From Lachnospiraceae bacterium (GTDB lineage: Bacteria > Bacillota > Clostridia > Lachnospirales > Lachnospiraceae), in NCBI GenBank assembly GCA_024684085.1, contig JAIKXM010000016.1, positions 62,001 to 126,000 on the forward strand: DNA of 64,000 bases. The letters are read 5' to 3'. Below the pieces are notes generated by a model, which saw nothing but the letters and a program-made list of their open reading frames with translations, made no database searches and was not told the origin of the DNA. The position numbers and the translations under genes are program-made. Below, in pieces: positions 42,980-52,187 of the stretch (position 1 is the stretch's first letter; each line of letters begins with the position of its first letter).

Positions 42980-43471
42980 TCAATTCTTATTATTAATATA
43001 ATTGACCAGCCCCTCGCTGTCTATGATCCTCTGCATAAATTCGGGGAAAGGCTGACCCTTGAAGGTCGCACCTGTAGTTATATCTGTTATTATACCCGTA
43101 TCAAAATTAACTTCAACCTCATCTCCGTTGGCGATAGCCTTAGCTGCCTCGGGACACTCTACGATAGGAAGTCCTATGTTGATGGAATTTCTATAGAATA
43201 TCCTTGCAAAAGTCTCCGCAATTACACAGCTGATACCGCATGCCTTTATTGAGATAGGCGCATGTTCTCTCGAAGATCCACATCCGAAGTTCTTACCGGC
43301 AACCATGATATCGCCGGGCTTGATCTTGTTCAAAAACTCATTATCAAGGTCTTCCATACAATGAGTTGCAAGCTCTTTTGGATCAGAACTGTTAAGATAT
43401 CTTGCAGGAATTATAACATCTGTATCTACATTATCACCGTACTTGATTACTGTACCTTTAGCTTCTTTCAT
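42980..43471 (-). CDS. leuD: 3-isopropylmalate dehydratase small subunit
   Basis: A 163-residue small subunit of isopropylmalate isomerase in leucine synthesis, of the short archaeal/clostridial type. Signatures: [11 protein letters not shown], and [14 protein letters not shown] around residue 60. It begins 14 bases after leuC and has GGAGG upstream. leuA and leuB are not in the window. Confidence 0.96.
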   Translation of the reverse strand: MKEAKGTVIKYGDNVDTDVIIPARYLNSSDPKELATHCMEDLDNEFLNKIKPGDIMVAGKNFGCGSSREHAPISIKACGISCVIAETFARIFYRNSINIGLPIVECPEAAKAIANGDEVEVNFDTGIITDITTGATFKGQPFPEFMQRIIDSEGLVNYINNKN

Positions 43472-43484
43472 TTTGCGCCTCCTA

Positions 43485-44750
43485 TTAACCTATCACTTCC
43501 GGAGAAGCAATATAACCTTTGATTGCACTGGCAGCAGCCACAGCAGGGCTTGCAAGATAGATCTCTGAAGTGATGTGACCCATACGGCCGATAAAGTTAC
43601 GGTTGGTAGTTGATACACATCTCTCCTTCTCTGCAAGAACGCCCATATAACCTCCAAGGCAGGGACCGCAGGTAGGTGTACTTACAACACCGCCGGCCTC
43701 AATAAAAGTTCTGATCAGACCTTCTTCCATAGCCTGAAGATATATCTTCTGAGTACCCGGAATAACGATAAGACGGATACCGTCAGCTACAGTCTTACCC
43801 TCAAGAAGCTTGGCTGCGATACGGAGATCGTCCATTCTTCCGTTGGTACAAGAACCAATAACTACCTGATCGATCTTGATCTCTTCACCGATCTCATCAA
43901 CTGTCTTTGTATTCTCAGGCAGATGAGGGAAAGCAACCGTAGGCTTAAGTGCAGAAAGATCTATCTCAATAACTTCGTCGTATTCTGCGTCTTCATCAGC
44001 TTCGAACACCTTTGGAGTCCTGTCTGAATGTTCCTTGATATACTCAAGACACAGATCATCTACAGGGAATATACCGTTCTTACCGCCGGCCTCGATTGCC
44101 ATATTGGCGATAGTGAATCTGTCATCCATCGTAAGATACTGAATGCCGTCACCGGTGAATTCCATGGATTTATACAAAGCACCGTCAACACCGATCATAC
44201 CGATTATATGAAGTATAATATCCTTACCGCTCACCCACTTTGCAGGCTTATTCTTCAAAACGAATTTGATGGCTGAGGGAACCTTGAACCAAGCCTTACC
44301 TGTAGCCATACCGGCAGCCATATCAGTACTTCCGACACCTGTAGAGAATGCTCCAACAGCACCATATGTACATGTATGTGAATCAGCACCGATTATCACA
44401 TCTCCGGCGATAGTCAGACCGTTTTCGGGAAGAAGTGCATGCTCAATACCCATCTTACCAACTTCGAAATAATTGGTTATCTCATTCTTCCTTGCAAATT
44501 CTCTTACACATTTGCAATGCTCAGCCGACTTTATATCCTTATTCGGAACGAAATGATCAGGCACAAGCGCTATCTTATCCTTGTTAAAAACACCGTCGAC
44601 TTTCATCTTATCCATCTCATGGATCGCAACAGGACTTGTAATATCATTGCCCAATACAAGATCAAGATCTGCTTCTATAAGCTGACCGGCAACAACACTG
44701 TCGAGTCCGGCATGTGCTGCCAATATCTTCTGTGACATCGTCATTCCCAT
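43485..44750 (-). CDS. leuC: 3-isopropylmalate dehydratase large subunit
   Basis: A 421-residue aconitase-family subunit carrying the 4Fe-4S cluster: [11 protein letters not shown], and VIGSCTNGR and [10 protein letters not shown] supply the cluster cysteines. It isomerises 2- to 3-isopropylmalate with LeuD. The ATG at 44750 is chosen because GGAGG lies eight bases before it; the ATG at 44765 overlaps that site. A divergent LysR gene starts 258 bp away and may regulate it. Confidence 0.97.
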   Translation of the reverse strand: MGMTMSQKILAAHAGLDSVVAGQLIEADLDLVLGNDITSPVAIHEMDKMKVDGVFNKDKIALVPDHFVPNKDIKSAEHCKCVREFARKNEITNYFEVGKMGIEHALLPENGLTIAGDVIIGADSHTCTYGAVGAFSTGVGSTDMAAGMATGKAWFKVPSAIKFVLKNKPAKWVSGKDIILHIIGMIGVDGALYKSMEFTGDGIQYLTMDDRFTIANMAIEAGGKNGIFPVDDLCLEYIKEHSDRTPKVFEADEDAEYDEVIEIDLSALKPTVAFPHLPENTKTVDEIGEEIKIDQVVIGSCTNGRMDDLRIAAKLLEGKTVADGIRLIVIPGTQKIYLQAMEEGLIRTFIEAGGVVSTPTCGPCLGGYMGVLAEKERCVSTTNRNFIGRMGHITSEIYLASPAVAAASAIKGYIASPEVIG

Positions 44751-45008
44751 ATTAATATCCTCCATTTTCTTAAAAGCCAACTATCCGGTGAGTCAGCTTT
44801 ATTCCATCTTTTAATATACTCTATTATAATAACCTATGTTCTACTATTCCCAAAATATATAATTATTATATTTGATATAATGTCCGGTTATATTTATAAT
44901 AAAGACAATGCTACTTTATCTATGATCAACATAAATATTGAAGGCTAATGTTCCATAAAGCTTTAGCTTAGTAGACAATATCTTTAGAAAATAAGGAGAC
45001 AGGAAGCA

Positions 45009-45920
45009 ATGCAGAACAATCTTAATCTCTATTACATATTTTACGAAGTAGGCAAGGCAGGTAACATATCCAAAGCCGCAAAGGCACTCTATATCTCCCA
45101 GCCTGCCATATCAAAGGCCATCTCCAAGCTTGAAGAATCTCTTAAGACCACTCTTTTTATACGTAATTCAAGAGGCGTTACACTGACAACTTCAGGAGAG
45201 ATCCTGTTCAACGAAACAGAACGAGCCTTCAGATCAATAGAAGCCGGAGAAAATAAGATCAGACTTGCCGATAAGCTTGGTGTCGGCCACCTTACAATAG
45301 GTGTCAGCACAACCTTATGTAAGCACGTACTTCTCCCTTCTCTTAAAAGCTTCGTTCAGAAGAATCCTCATATAAAGATATCGATTCATTGCATGTCTTC
45401 ATATGATACCCTTGAAGCTCTTGAGGACAACCGTCTCGATATCGGAATTGTCGGTTATTCCACCTTGAAGAACAGCAATCTTCATGTCATTCCGATGATG
45501 AAGATACACGATGTCTTTGTCGCCTCAGATAATTATCTTAATAATTTCCGTCTTAGAAGTGCCATTTCAAGTGAAGCTATCGAAAAAGAGGCCACTTTTA
45601 TGATGCTTGATGCAGATAATATTACCAGAAAATACGTCGACAACTCACTTGCACAAAACAATATAATCCTTTCCAATATCATAGAGGTATCGAACATGGA
45701 CCTGCTCATTGACTTTGCCAAAACAGATCTTGGAATCTCCGCGGTCATTAAAGAATTTGTACTGAAAGACCTTCAAAATGGTTTATTAAAAGAAGTTCCC
45801 ATAATGCCAAGTAACGAAGGCAGACAGGTCGGCATTGTATATAACGAAAATAAATTCCGCGAGAATCCGTCGATCGAATTATTCGCTGAAGAATGCAGTA
45901 ATAATCCAATTGTTCATTAA
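45009..45920 (+). CDS. LysR-family transcriptional regulator
   Basis: A 303-residue regulator: N-terminal winged helix (residues 1-65; YEVGKAGNISKAAKALYISQ is the HTH) and a substrate-binding domain (~90-295). AAGGAG lies upstream of the ATG. It is divergent from leuCD across a 258-bp AT-rich gap that contains gatataat-type boxes, so it probably controls leuCD and itself. The effector is unknown; 2-isopropylmalate or a branched-chain intermediate is a guess from position. Confidence 0.9.
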   Translation: MQNNLNLYYIFYEVGKAGNISKAAKALYISQPAISKAISKLEESLKTTLFIRNSRGVTLTTSGEILFNETERAFRSIEAGENKIRLADKLGVGHLTIGVSTTLCKHVLLPSLKSFVQKNPHIKISIHCMSSYDTLEALEDNRLDIGIVGYSTLKNSNLHVIPMMKIHDVFVASDNYLNNFRLRSAISSEAIEKEATFMMLDADNITRKYVDNSLAQNNIILSNIIEVSNMDLLIDFAKTDLGISAVIKEFVLKDLQNGLLKEVPIMPSNEGRQVGIVYNENKFRENPSIELFAEECSNNPIVH

Positions 45921-45987
45921 AACCAACCCTTAAAAACTTAGATTATCCAAATCTTTGGGAAATCTTTTGATTATCCAATTAACGTTA

Positions 45988-46018
45988 ATATGCCCTGCGG
46001 CTCCACCGCAAGGCATAT
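45988..46018. terminator. convergent hairpin between lysR and nagA
   Basis: atatgcc-c-tgcgg pairs with ccgca-a-ggcatat across a 5-base loop (45988-46018), between convergent gene ends. Flanking tracts are AT-rich but not strict U-runs. Confidence 0.6.
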
Positions 46019-46095
46019 CAAATTAATAATAAGACAATGATTGCAAATAAATGATTATAAATATATTTAAGTCATACTTGACTAAATAACTCATA

Positions 46096-47199
46096 TCAGA
46101 TATCTTCTTCTGACATTATCACCTTTTTAAGCTCAAAATCCTTATCCATAATAAGCACTTCCGAAAGCTTACCTTCTTCAATGCTTCCTACTCTATCATA
46201 GATTCCTACTTCTTTAGCAGGGTTCCTTGTAGCAGCTGCAATAGCTGTCTCCATAGGAATACCGATGTTGATAACATGCTTCAGACAATCCATAAGATTA
46301 GAAGCACTTCCGGCTATCGTACCATCTTCAAGTGTAGCCTTTCTGTTCTCCATATATACAGTCTGTCCACCGAGAGAATAAATTCCGTTAGGCATTCCTG
46401 TTGCTTCCATGGAATCACTGATAAGGATAACTCTTTCATCTCCGAACCACTTGAACGTATTACGGATAACAGCCTCATGAACATGAATACCGTCACATAT
46501 AAGCTCAACTCTTGTTGTATCATCGTCAGCCGCTGCACCGATAACACCGGGTGCTCTGTGAGAATACGCAGGCATCGCGTTGTAAAGGTGAGTAACATGA
46601 TTGGCACCATTTTCTATAGCTTCTTTTGCAATATCATAATCAGCCATAGTATGGGCAATAGAGAACTTAAATTCATCCTTGCCGGCCTTAATGCACTCCA
46701 TAGCGCCCTCTTCTTCAGGTGCAATAGCAACAACCTTAACGAGCCCGCCTGAAGTCTTATTAAGTCTTCTTAACATCTCAATATCAGGCTTCATGATATA
46801 CTTCTCATTCTGAGCGCCTTTTTTCTTAACTGAGATGAAAGGTCCCTCAAGATAGATACCCTTAAGAACAGGGGATTCAACCTTGGCAATGGCCTTCATG
46901 ATATTATCAAGGATCTCTTCACTATATGTCATTGTTGTAGGCAGATATGACGTCGTACCGTGAGACTGCTCGTAATCAAGCATCTCCTTCAATCCGGCAG
47001 GATCGGCATCACATGTATCATGTCCGACACATCCATGAGAATGGATATCTACCAGACCGGGTATGATCATTACTCCCCTCTCTTCGTCATTCAGCTGAAC
47101 GCCGCTTTTAACAGAAGTGATCTTATTACCTTCAACAGTCAACTCACAAGGTTCAAATACACACTTGTCAGTATATACCATACCTCTTAATTTTTTCAT
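46096..47199 (-). CDS. nagA: N-acetylglucosamine-6-phosphate deacetylase
   Basis: A 367-residue amidohydrolase that converts GlcNAc-6-P to GlcN-6-P. Metal and substrate residues are seen in DIHSHGCVGHDTCD, the His of LYNAMPAYSHRAPG, and SDSMEATG. It starts 4 bases after nagB and is the last gene of a seven-gene cluster with an ABC transporter and a two-component system. Confidence 0.96.
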   Translation of the reverse strand: MKKLRGMVYTDKCVFEPCELTVEGNKITSVKSGVQLNDEERGVMIIPGLVDIHSHGCVGHDTCDADPAGLKEMLDYEQSHGTTSYLPTTMTYSEEILDNIMKAIAKVESPVLKGIYLEGPFISVKKKGAQNEKYIMKPDIEMLRRLNKTSGGLVKVVAIAPEEEGAMECIKAGKDEFKFSIAHTMADYDIAKEAIENGANHVTHLYNAMPAYSHRAPGVIGAAADDDTTRVELICDGIHVHEAVIRNTFKWFGDERVILISDSMEATGMPNGIYSLGGQTVYMENRKATLEDGTIAGSASNLMDCLKHVINIGIPMETAIAAATRNPAKEVGIYDRVGSIEEGKLSEVLIMDKDFELKKVIMSEEDI

Positions 47200-47203
47200 G
47201 GCA

Positions 47204-47947
47204 TTACCTCAGCTCAGCAGCAAAATTATCACCAAGAGCAGCCTTGTCACCAACAAGGATAACATTAGGATGATTCTGAAGTACAGATGCAGGAACATCC
47301 TCTGTAACAGGGCCGTGACATACCTTATCGATTATATCGCGCTTATCTTCGCCTGTAACAAGAAGAAGAACAGCCTTAGCACTCATGATAGTACCGATAC
47401 CCATTGTATAAGCAAATCTTGGAACATCGTCTATAGATGCAAAAAGTCTTGAATTAGCATTGATAGTGCTCTCTGTAAGAGCTACCTTATGTGTCTTGCT
47501 GTCGAATGGAGTTCCGGGCTCATTGAATCCGATATGTCCATTATGACCAAGACCTAAGAGCTGAAGATCAACACCGCCGACACTTGCGATGGTCTTCTCA
47601 TAATCATCACATGCCTTAACATCATCAGCTTCACTTCCGTTAGGAACGAATGTCTTAGACTTATCAATATCTACATGATCAAACAAATTGGTATTCATGA
47701 AATATCTGTAGCTCTGGTCATGAGAACCATCAAGTCCCTGATACTCATCAAGATTAACAGATGTTATATTTTTAAAAGAAATCTCCCCCGACTTATTCAT
47801 CTCTACAAGATTCTTGTATGTTCCGATTGGTGTAGATCCGGTAGCAAGTCCTAATACCGAATTATCCTTATTCTTAATCTGATCTGCAATGATTGAAGCA
47901 GCGATCTTGCTTGCTTCTTCGTATGTCTCTCCACAAAATACTTTCAT
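47204..47947 (-). CDS. nagB: glucosamine-6-phosphate deaminase
   Basis: A 247-residue NagB that turns GlcN-6-P into fructose-6-P and ammonia. Signatures: GLATGSTPIGTY (phosphate loop), NLDEYQGL with the catalytic Asp, and LLGLGHNGHIGFNEPG. The length fits the family. It sits 14 bases after the response regulator gene and 4 before nagA. Confidence 0.97.
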   Translation of the reverse strand: MKVFCGETYEEASKIAASIIADQIKNKDNSVLGLATGSTPIGTYKNLVEMNKSGEISFKNITSVNLDEYQGLDGSHDQSYRYFMNTNLFDHVDIDKSKTFVPNGSEADDVKACDDYEKTIASVGGVDLQLLGLGHNGHIGFNEPGTPFDSKTHKVALTESTINANSRLFASIDDVPRFAYTMGIGTIMSAKAVLLLVTGEDKRDIIDKVCHGPVTEDVPASVLQNHPNVILVGDKAALGDNFAAELR

Positions 47948-47961
47948 TATAAAAGACTCCT

Positions 47962-48738
47962 CTATAATCCAACACTATTTCGGTATTCATTGGCACTTAA
48001 GCCGGCAATCTTCTTGAAAACTCGCGAAAAATGAGGAAGATCAACAAATCCAACCTCATTCGCAACATCATATATCTTCATAGACGGATCGCGCAGCAAT
48101 TCCTTAGCGTGCTCAATTCTGATACCGTTTATCAATTCTGAAAAATTCTGGCCTGTATACTTATTAAGCAATTTGCTCAAATGCCACTGACTTACATAGA
48201 TCTCCTCAGCGACATCCGCCAGTTTGAGCTTCTCATTATAATGCGCTCTGATATACTCCATGGCATTATTAACTATAAAACTGTTTGCTGAATTGATATC
48301 TTCATCTTCACTAATATCCAATCCATCAGGCAGTATTGGTTCGTCATCAGGTGATATGCCCATCTCGGCCAGCTTGTTAGTCATAACAGCAATGGCCTCT
48401 TCCAGCTCATTGTACTTGGAGGGCTTTAATAAGAATCGGGTAACTCCAAGTTCTATAGCAGAACGAGCATACTCAAAATCCCTGAATCCGGTCAATATGG
48501 TGACCTGCATATTGGGGAATTCCGACTTAATAGCCGCAATTAACCCCAAACCATCAAGATTAGGCATGCTTATATCCGATATTAGAATATTAGGTAATAA
48601 ATGTCTGACTAATTTTAATCCTTCTATACCGTCAGAGGCTGAGCCAACTACCTCACAATTCCATTTAGACCAGTCAATAGCTTTGCTCAGACCCTGAACA
48701 ATTATAGGTTCATCATCAACAATTACTACTTTATACAT
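47962..48738 (-). CDS. YesN/AraC-type response regulator
   Basis: A 258-residue regulator with an N-terminal receiver domain (VVIVDDEP, phosphoacceptor Asp in ILISDISMP near residue 56, and the Thr/Lys switch residues) and two C-terminal AraC-type helix-turn-helices (SQWHLSKLLNKYTGQNF, VGFVDLPHFSRVFKK). It pairs with the YesM-type kinase four genes upstream and likely activates the transporter and nag genes. Confidence 0.93.
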   Translation of the reverse strand: MYKVVIVDDEPIIVQGLSKAIDWSKWNCEVVGSASDGIEGLKLVRHLLPNILISDISMPNLDGLGLIAAIKSEFPNMQVTILTGFRDFEYARSAIELGVTRFLLKPSKYNELEEAIAVMTNKLAEMGISPDDEPILPDGLDISEDEDINSANSFIVNNAMEYIRAHYNEKLKLADVAEEIYVSQWHLSKLLNKYTGQNFSELINGIRIEHAKELLRDPSMKIYDVANEVGFVDLPHFSRVFKKIAGLSANEYRNSVGL

Positions 48739-48823
48739 AACCTTACCTTTTCATGAAGAGTAATCTTCATGTGCCTTTCATAAACTGGCAGGTCACAAAA
48801 GGGAATACTATTCGGGTACTATA

Positions 48824-49681
48824 TCAACCCTTAACAGCACCTGCTGTCATACCCTTAATAATATACTTCTGAAGGAAGATATATACGATAACTACGGGAA
48901 CTACAACGAGTGTAACAGCTGCAGCCATCAAACCATAGTTAGTACCTTCCTGGCTTGTCAACTCATTCAACAATCTTGTGATAGCTCTCATCTCGGGTCT
49001 TCTTAAGAAGAACATCTGAGTGAACAAGTCATTATAACTCCAAAGGAAACCAAAGATAGCAACAGTTGCAAATGAAGGCTTTGTTAAAGGAACGATTACC
49101 TTGAAGAAGATCTGGTAAGCGTTGCAACCTTCCATGAATGCTGCCTCTTCGAGCTCTATTGGAAGCCCTTTGATATAACCTACTAATACAATTATAGCAA
49201 AAGCGAGATTTCCTGCAACCTGAGGAAGTATTACAGAGATCATGGTAAGGAACCAGCTTGAAGTATTGGTAATGCCCCACTTAGCCTCCATTGTGAATAC
49301 AGGAATGATTGTAGCATATACAGGGAACATCATACTTGCTACAACGAGAGAATAAAGGAATCCGCTTCCCTTAAAACTATATCTGCTAAGTGCATATGCG
49401 CACATACCTGCAAAAAGAACAACGCATGCACAGACAACGAACGAAATAAAGATACTGTTCTTATATGCACCCAAAATATTCAAATTACCAAATGCCTTAC
49501 GATAGTTGGCTGCTGTAAAAAGTTCGCCAAAAGGAAGAGCAAATGAGTTGGAAAGGATCTTATCCTTAGCCTTAAATGAATTCTGGATAACCCAAATGAT
49601 AGGATATATAGTAGTTAAAGCCCAAAAAATCAGAAACAAATATACTAGGATCTTACCTACTGAAAGTTTTTCTTTATTCAT
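48824..49681 (-). CDS. carbohydrate ABC transporter permease (MalG type)
   Basis: A 285-residue inner-membrane protein with six helices and the EAA loop ELEEAAFMEGCNAYQIFFKV that docks the ATPase. It begins 11 bases after the other permease gene. No ATPase gene is in the window; such CUT1 systems often share one encoded elsewhere. The substrate is inferred to be chitobiose or a related GlcNAc sugar from the neighbours. Confidence 0.94.
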   Translation of the reverse strand: MNKEKLSVGKILVYLFLIFWALTTIYPIIWVIQNSFKAKDKILSNSFALPFGELFTAANYRKAFGNLNILGAYKNSIFISFVVCACVVLFAGMCAYALSRYSFKGSGFLYSLVVASMMFPVYATIIPVFTMEAKWGITNTSSWFLTMISVILPQVAGNLAFAIIVLVGYIKGLPIELEEAAFMEGCNAYQIFFKVIVPLTKPSFATVAIFGFLWSYNDLFTQMFFLRRPEMRAITRLLNELTSQEGTNYGLMAAAVTLVVVPVVIVYIFLQKYIIKGMTAGAVKG

Positions 49682-49692
49682 TATCTTTCCTC

Positions 49693-50580
49693 CTAATAAT
49701 CAGTTTCTTTAAAGATTGCATTAACAACCTTTGATAATACAAAACCTAATACAACGATAAGTACAGCAAGTGCTGAACCGTAGTCAACATTCTTAGCTTC
49801 CATTGTCTGATAGTACATATATGTACCTGTAAGGAATGTTGTCTTAAGAGGCATGCCCTTCGGGAACATTGTCCAAGGAAGGTCGAATACCTTAAGAGCA
49901 CCTGTAACAGCAAGAACGCTACAAGTACAGATAACATTTCTAAGTAAAGGAAGTGAGATGTATCTAACCTTCTGTATTGTTGTACAGCCGTCGATATAAG
50001 CAGCTTCATAAAGCTCATCTGATATATTATTAAGACCGGTAATGAGGATTACAAAATAGAAACCAACATACTGCCACATAACCGGGAGCATCATTGTGAA
50101 TAAAGCTATTCCTTCAGCCTTCCAATCGATAAGCTCTGTTCTTCCGAATGTCTCAAGCAACTGGTTCAACATACCCTTGTCATAAAGGAAGATCAAGTTG
50201 AACAAAAGACCTAATGCAGTAGCTGAAACAACTATTGGGAAGAAATATACAGTTTTGAAAAATCCTTTTAAATGTTTTACATTATCAACCATGATGGCTA
50301 AAAGAATAGCCATACCAACCTGGCCTAATAATGTAACGAGCATCATAATCAGTGTATTCTTAAGGGACACCCCTACATTAACATCTCTGAACATCTCAGC
50401 ATAGTTCCAATACCAGGGATCTATCATACCCTTGCTGGTACCACCAAGTGTCTTAATCTGCTGAAAACTGTTAAAGATATTCATGAAGAATGGATAATAC
50501 AGATACACAATCATGAAAAGAAAAGCTGGAATCATGAAGATTAAAGCCGGCTTTTTATTCTTGTAAATATTAGCTCCCAT
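49693..50580 (-). CDS. carbohydrate ABC transporter permease (MalF type)
   Basis: A 295-residue permease with six membrane helices and an EAA loop (ELYEAAYIDGCTTIQKVRYI). It pairs with the MalG-type protein to form the channel. GGAGG is upstream of the ATG at 50580. It is separated from the binding-protein gene by a hairpin that probably lowers its expression relative to that gene. Confidence 0.94.
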   Translation of the reverse strand: MGANIYKNKKPALIFMIPAFLFMIVYLYYPFFMNIFNSFQQIKTLGGTSKGMIDPWYWNYAEMFRDVNVGVSLKNTLIMMLVTLLGQVGMAILLAIMVDNVKHLKGFFKTVYFFPIVVSATALGLLFNLIFLYDKGMLNQLLETFGRTELIDWKAEGIALFTMMLPVMWQYVGFYFVILITGLNNISDELYEAAYIDGCTTIQKVRYISLPLLRNVICTCSVLAVTGALKVFDLPWTMFPKGMPLKTTFLTGTYMYYQTMEAKNVDYGSALAVLIVVLGFVLSKVVNAIFKETDY

Positions 50581-50613
50581 ATCTGCCTCCTGTTTTTTAA
50601 AGCTTCTTTTAAA

Positions 50614-50640
50614 TAAGCCGGAGCCATAAGCTCCGGCTTA
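50614..50640 (-). terminator. intercistronic hairpin after the binding-protein gene
   Basis: taagccggagc (50614-50624) pairs exactly with gctccggctta (50630-50640), loop 5. On the minus strand it is followed by only TTT, so it is likely a partial terminator or stabilising hairpin that keeps binding-protein mRNA in excess. Confidence 0.75.
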
Positions 50641-50671
50641 AGTTTTTTAAGATATTCTCTTTGGCTTACGA

Positions 50672-52075
50672 TTACTGAGCATCGTAATATGTCTGAAGAC
50701 CTTCAGCTACTGCATCTTCTGCAGATACCTTACCGGTTACGATTTCAGGCATACCATCGAAAGTTGTTACACGGCAGTCACCCTGGAAGAGATCCTGTAC
50801 AGCGCCTGTAAGAGATGTTGTACCAGACATCATCTTCATTGCCTTGATCTGCAATGAGTTGAACTTTGTCTCATCTACAGTAGGAGCATTCTTAAGTGCT
50901 GATGCTGTATGCTGAGCGAATACAGGGATAATTTCGTCGCTTGTCATGTAAGATACGAAGCTAACTGCTGCTGCTCTCTTATCAGGATCATCCCAAGCCT
51001 TCTTTGTAATATAGTAACCCATTGAAAGACCACCGATAAGGTCTGTTGCCTTACGATCACCCTTGCCAGGTACATATGTTACATCGAAGTTGCTGAGCTT
51101 AGCCTGGTCGATTGTTGAAGCATCTTCAGCGTCTGTCTGACAAGCTGCTACGATACCGCCAACCTTCCAAGAACCATCGATAAGGAATGCTGCCTTACCT
51201 TCTGTGAACATAGCGAATGTCTCATCGTCTGTTGCAGAAAGTGTGTTGTCAGGGAAATAACCTAACTCATAGAGCTCCTTGATGTCGTTCATGCCGGCAA
51301 CCCAAGCGCTATCCTCTTCAACTGAAGGGATCTCCAGGTGATTTGCAGGAGACTGGTTGTTGAAAATAGCGAACTCCCACCAATAATGAGGGATGTTACC
51401 AAGTGCACAAGCGATAGGTGTATAGCCTGCATCCTTAATCTTCTGGCAGTCAGCCTTGAAGTCGTCCATGGTGTAGTTAGCACCAGGGAGAGAAACACCA
51501 GCGGCATTAAGCACTTCCATGTTGCAGAACATTGCTTCCCAGTAACCATTTACAGGAATAGCATACTTCTTACCATCAACCAATGAATCAGCGATAAGAT
51601 CGTCGTTCATGTTTGAAGCAAAATCAGGATACTCAGCTCTGATCTCGTCAAGAGATACAACCTTACCAGCCTCGATGAAGCTGTTAGAGTCTGCACCATT
51701 GAAGAAGAAAAGAACGTCAGGCTCTGATCCTGTCTCAAAGTCAGTGATAACTCTTGTCTTGAATGTCTCGTCAGATGTTGCTGATGTGTCTGCTACAGTG
51801 TTACCTGTCTCTGCACACCAAGCGTCTACAGCAGCCTTGAAGTTAGCTGCGTTACCATCTTCACCTGCGAATGTTGTTGTAACATTCAACTCTACAGGTG
51901 CAGCGGGCTCTGCGGGAGCCTCAACCTCAGCAGCTTCATCTGCTTCGTCTTCTGCGGGAGCCTCAACTGCTGTGTCAGTTGTAGAAGCATCTGCTCCGTC
52001 ATCAACCGAGTTACCACAAGCGGCTAATGATAATACCATAGCGCCTGTAAGTAGCATTACTAATGCCTTTTTCAT
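50672..52075 (-). CDS. extracellular sugar-binding lipoprotein of an ABC transporter
   Basis: A 467-residue family 1 solute-binding protein. A lipoprotein signal with lipobox LAAC (Cys near residue 20) precedes an Ala/Glu/Asp/Pro-rich linker (~22-70) and the binding domain (~70-467; GSEPDVLFFFNGADS, GSWKVGGIVAA). The ATG at 52075 has GGAGG in front. Codon use and Ala content differ slightly from the neighbours, as expected for a highly expressed gene. Likely ligand: chitobiose or other GlcNAc oligosaccharide, by context only. Confidence 0.94.
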   Translation of the reverse strand: MKKALVMLLTGAMVLSLAACGNSVDDGADASTTDTAVEAPAEDEADEAAEVEAPAEPAAPVELNVTTTFAGEDGNAANFKAAVDAWCAETGNTVADTSATSDETFKTRVITDFETGSEPDVLFFFNGADSNSFIEAGKVVSLDEIRAEYPDFASNMNDDLIADSLVDGKKYAIPVNGYWEAMFCNMEVLNAAGVSLPGANYTMDDFKADCQKIKDAGYTPIACALGNIPHYWWEFAIFNNQSPANHLEIPSVEEDSAWVAGMNDIKELYELGYFPDNTLSATDDETFAMFTEGKAAFLIDGSWKVGGIVAACQTDAEDASTIDQAKLSNFDVTYVPGKGDRKATDLIGGLSMGYYITKKAWDDPDKRAAAVSFVSYMTSDEIIPVFAQHTASALKNAPTVDETKFNSLQIKAMKMMSGTTSLTGAVQDLFQGDCRVTTFDGMPEIVTGKVSAEDAVAEGLQTYYDAQ

Positions 52076-52187
52076 ACTATATACCTCCATTTGTATGTTT
52101 GATGGGCCTATCCCATCGACAACTCTATAATATACCCTCCGAGGCTTGTAAAAAATTGTCATAATTGTTCTTTTTTGCCTCTTTTTG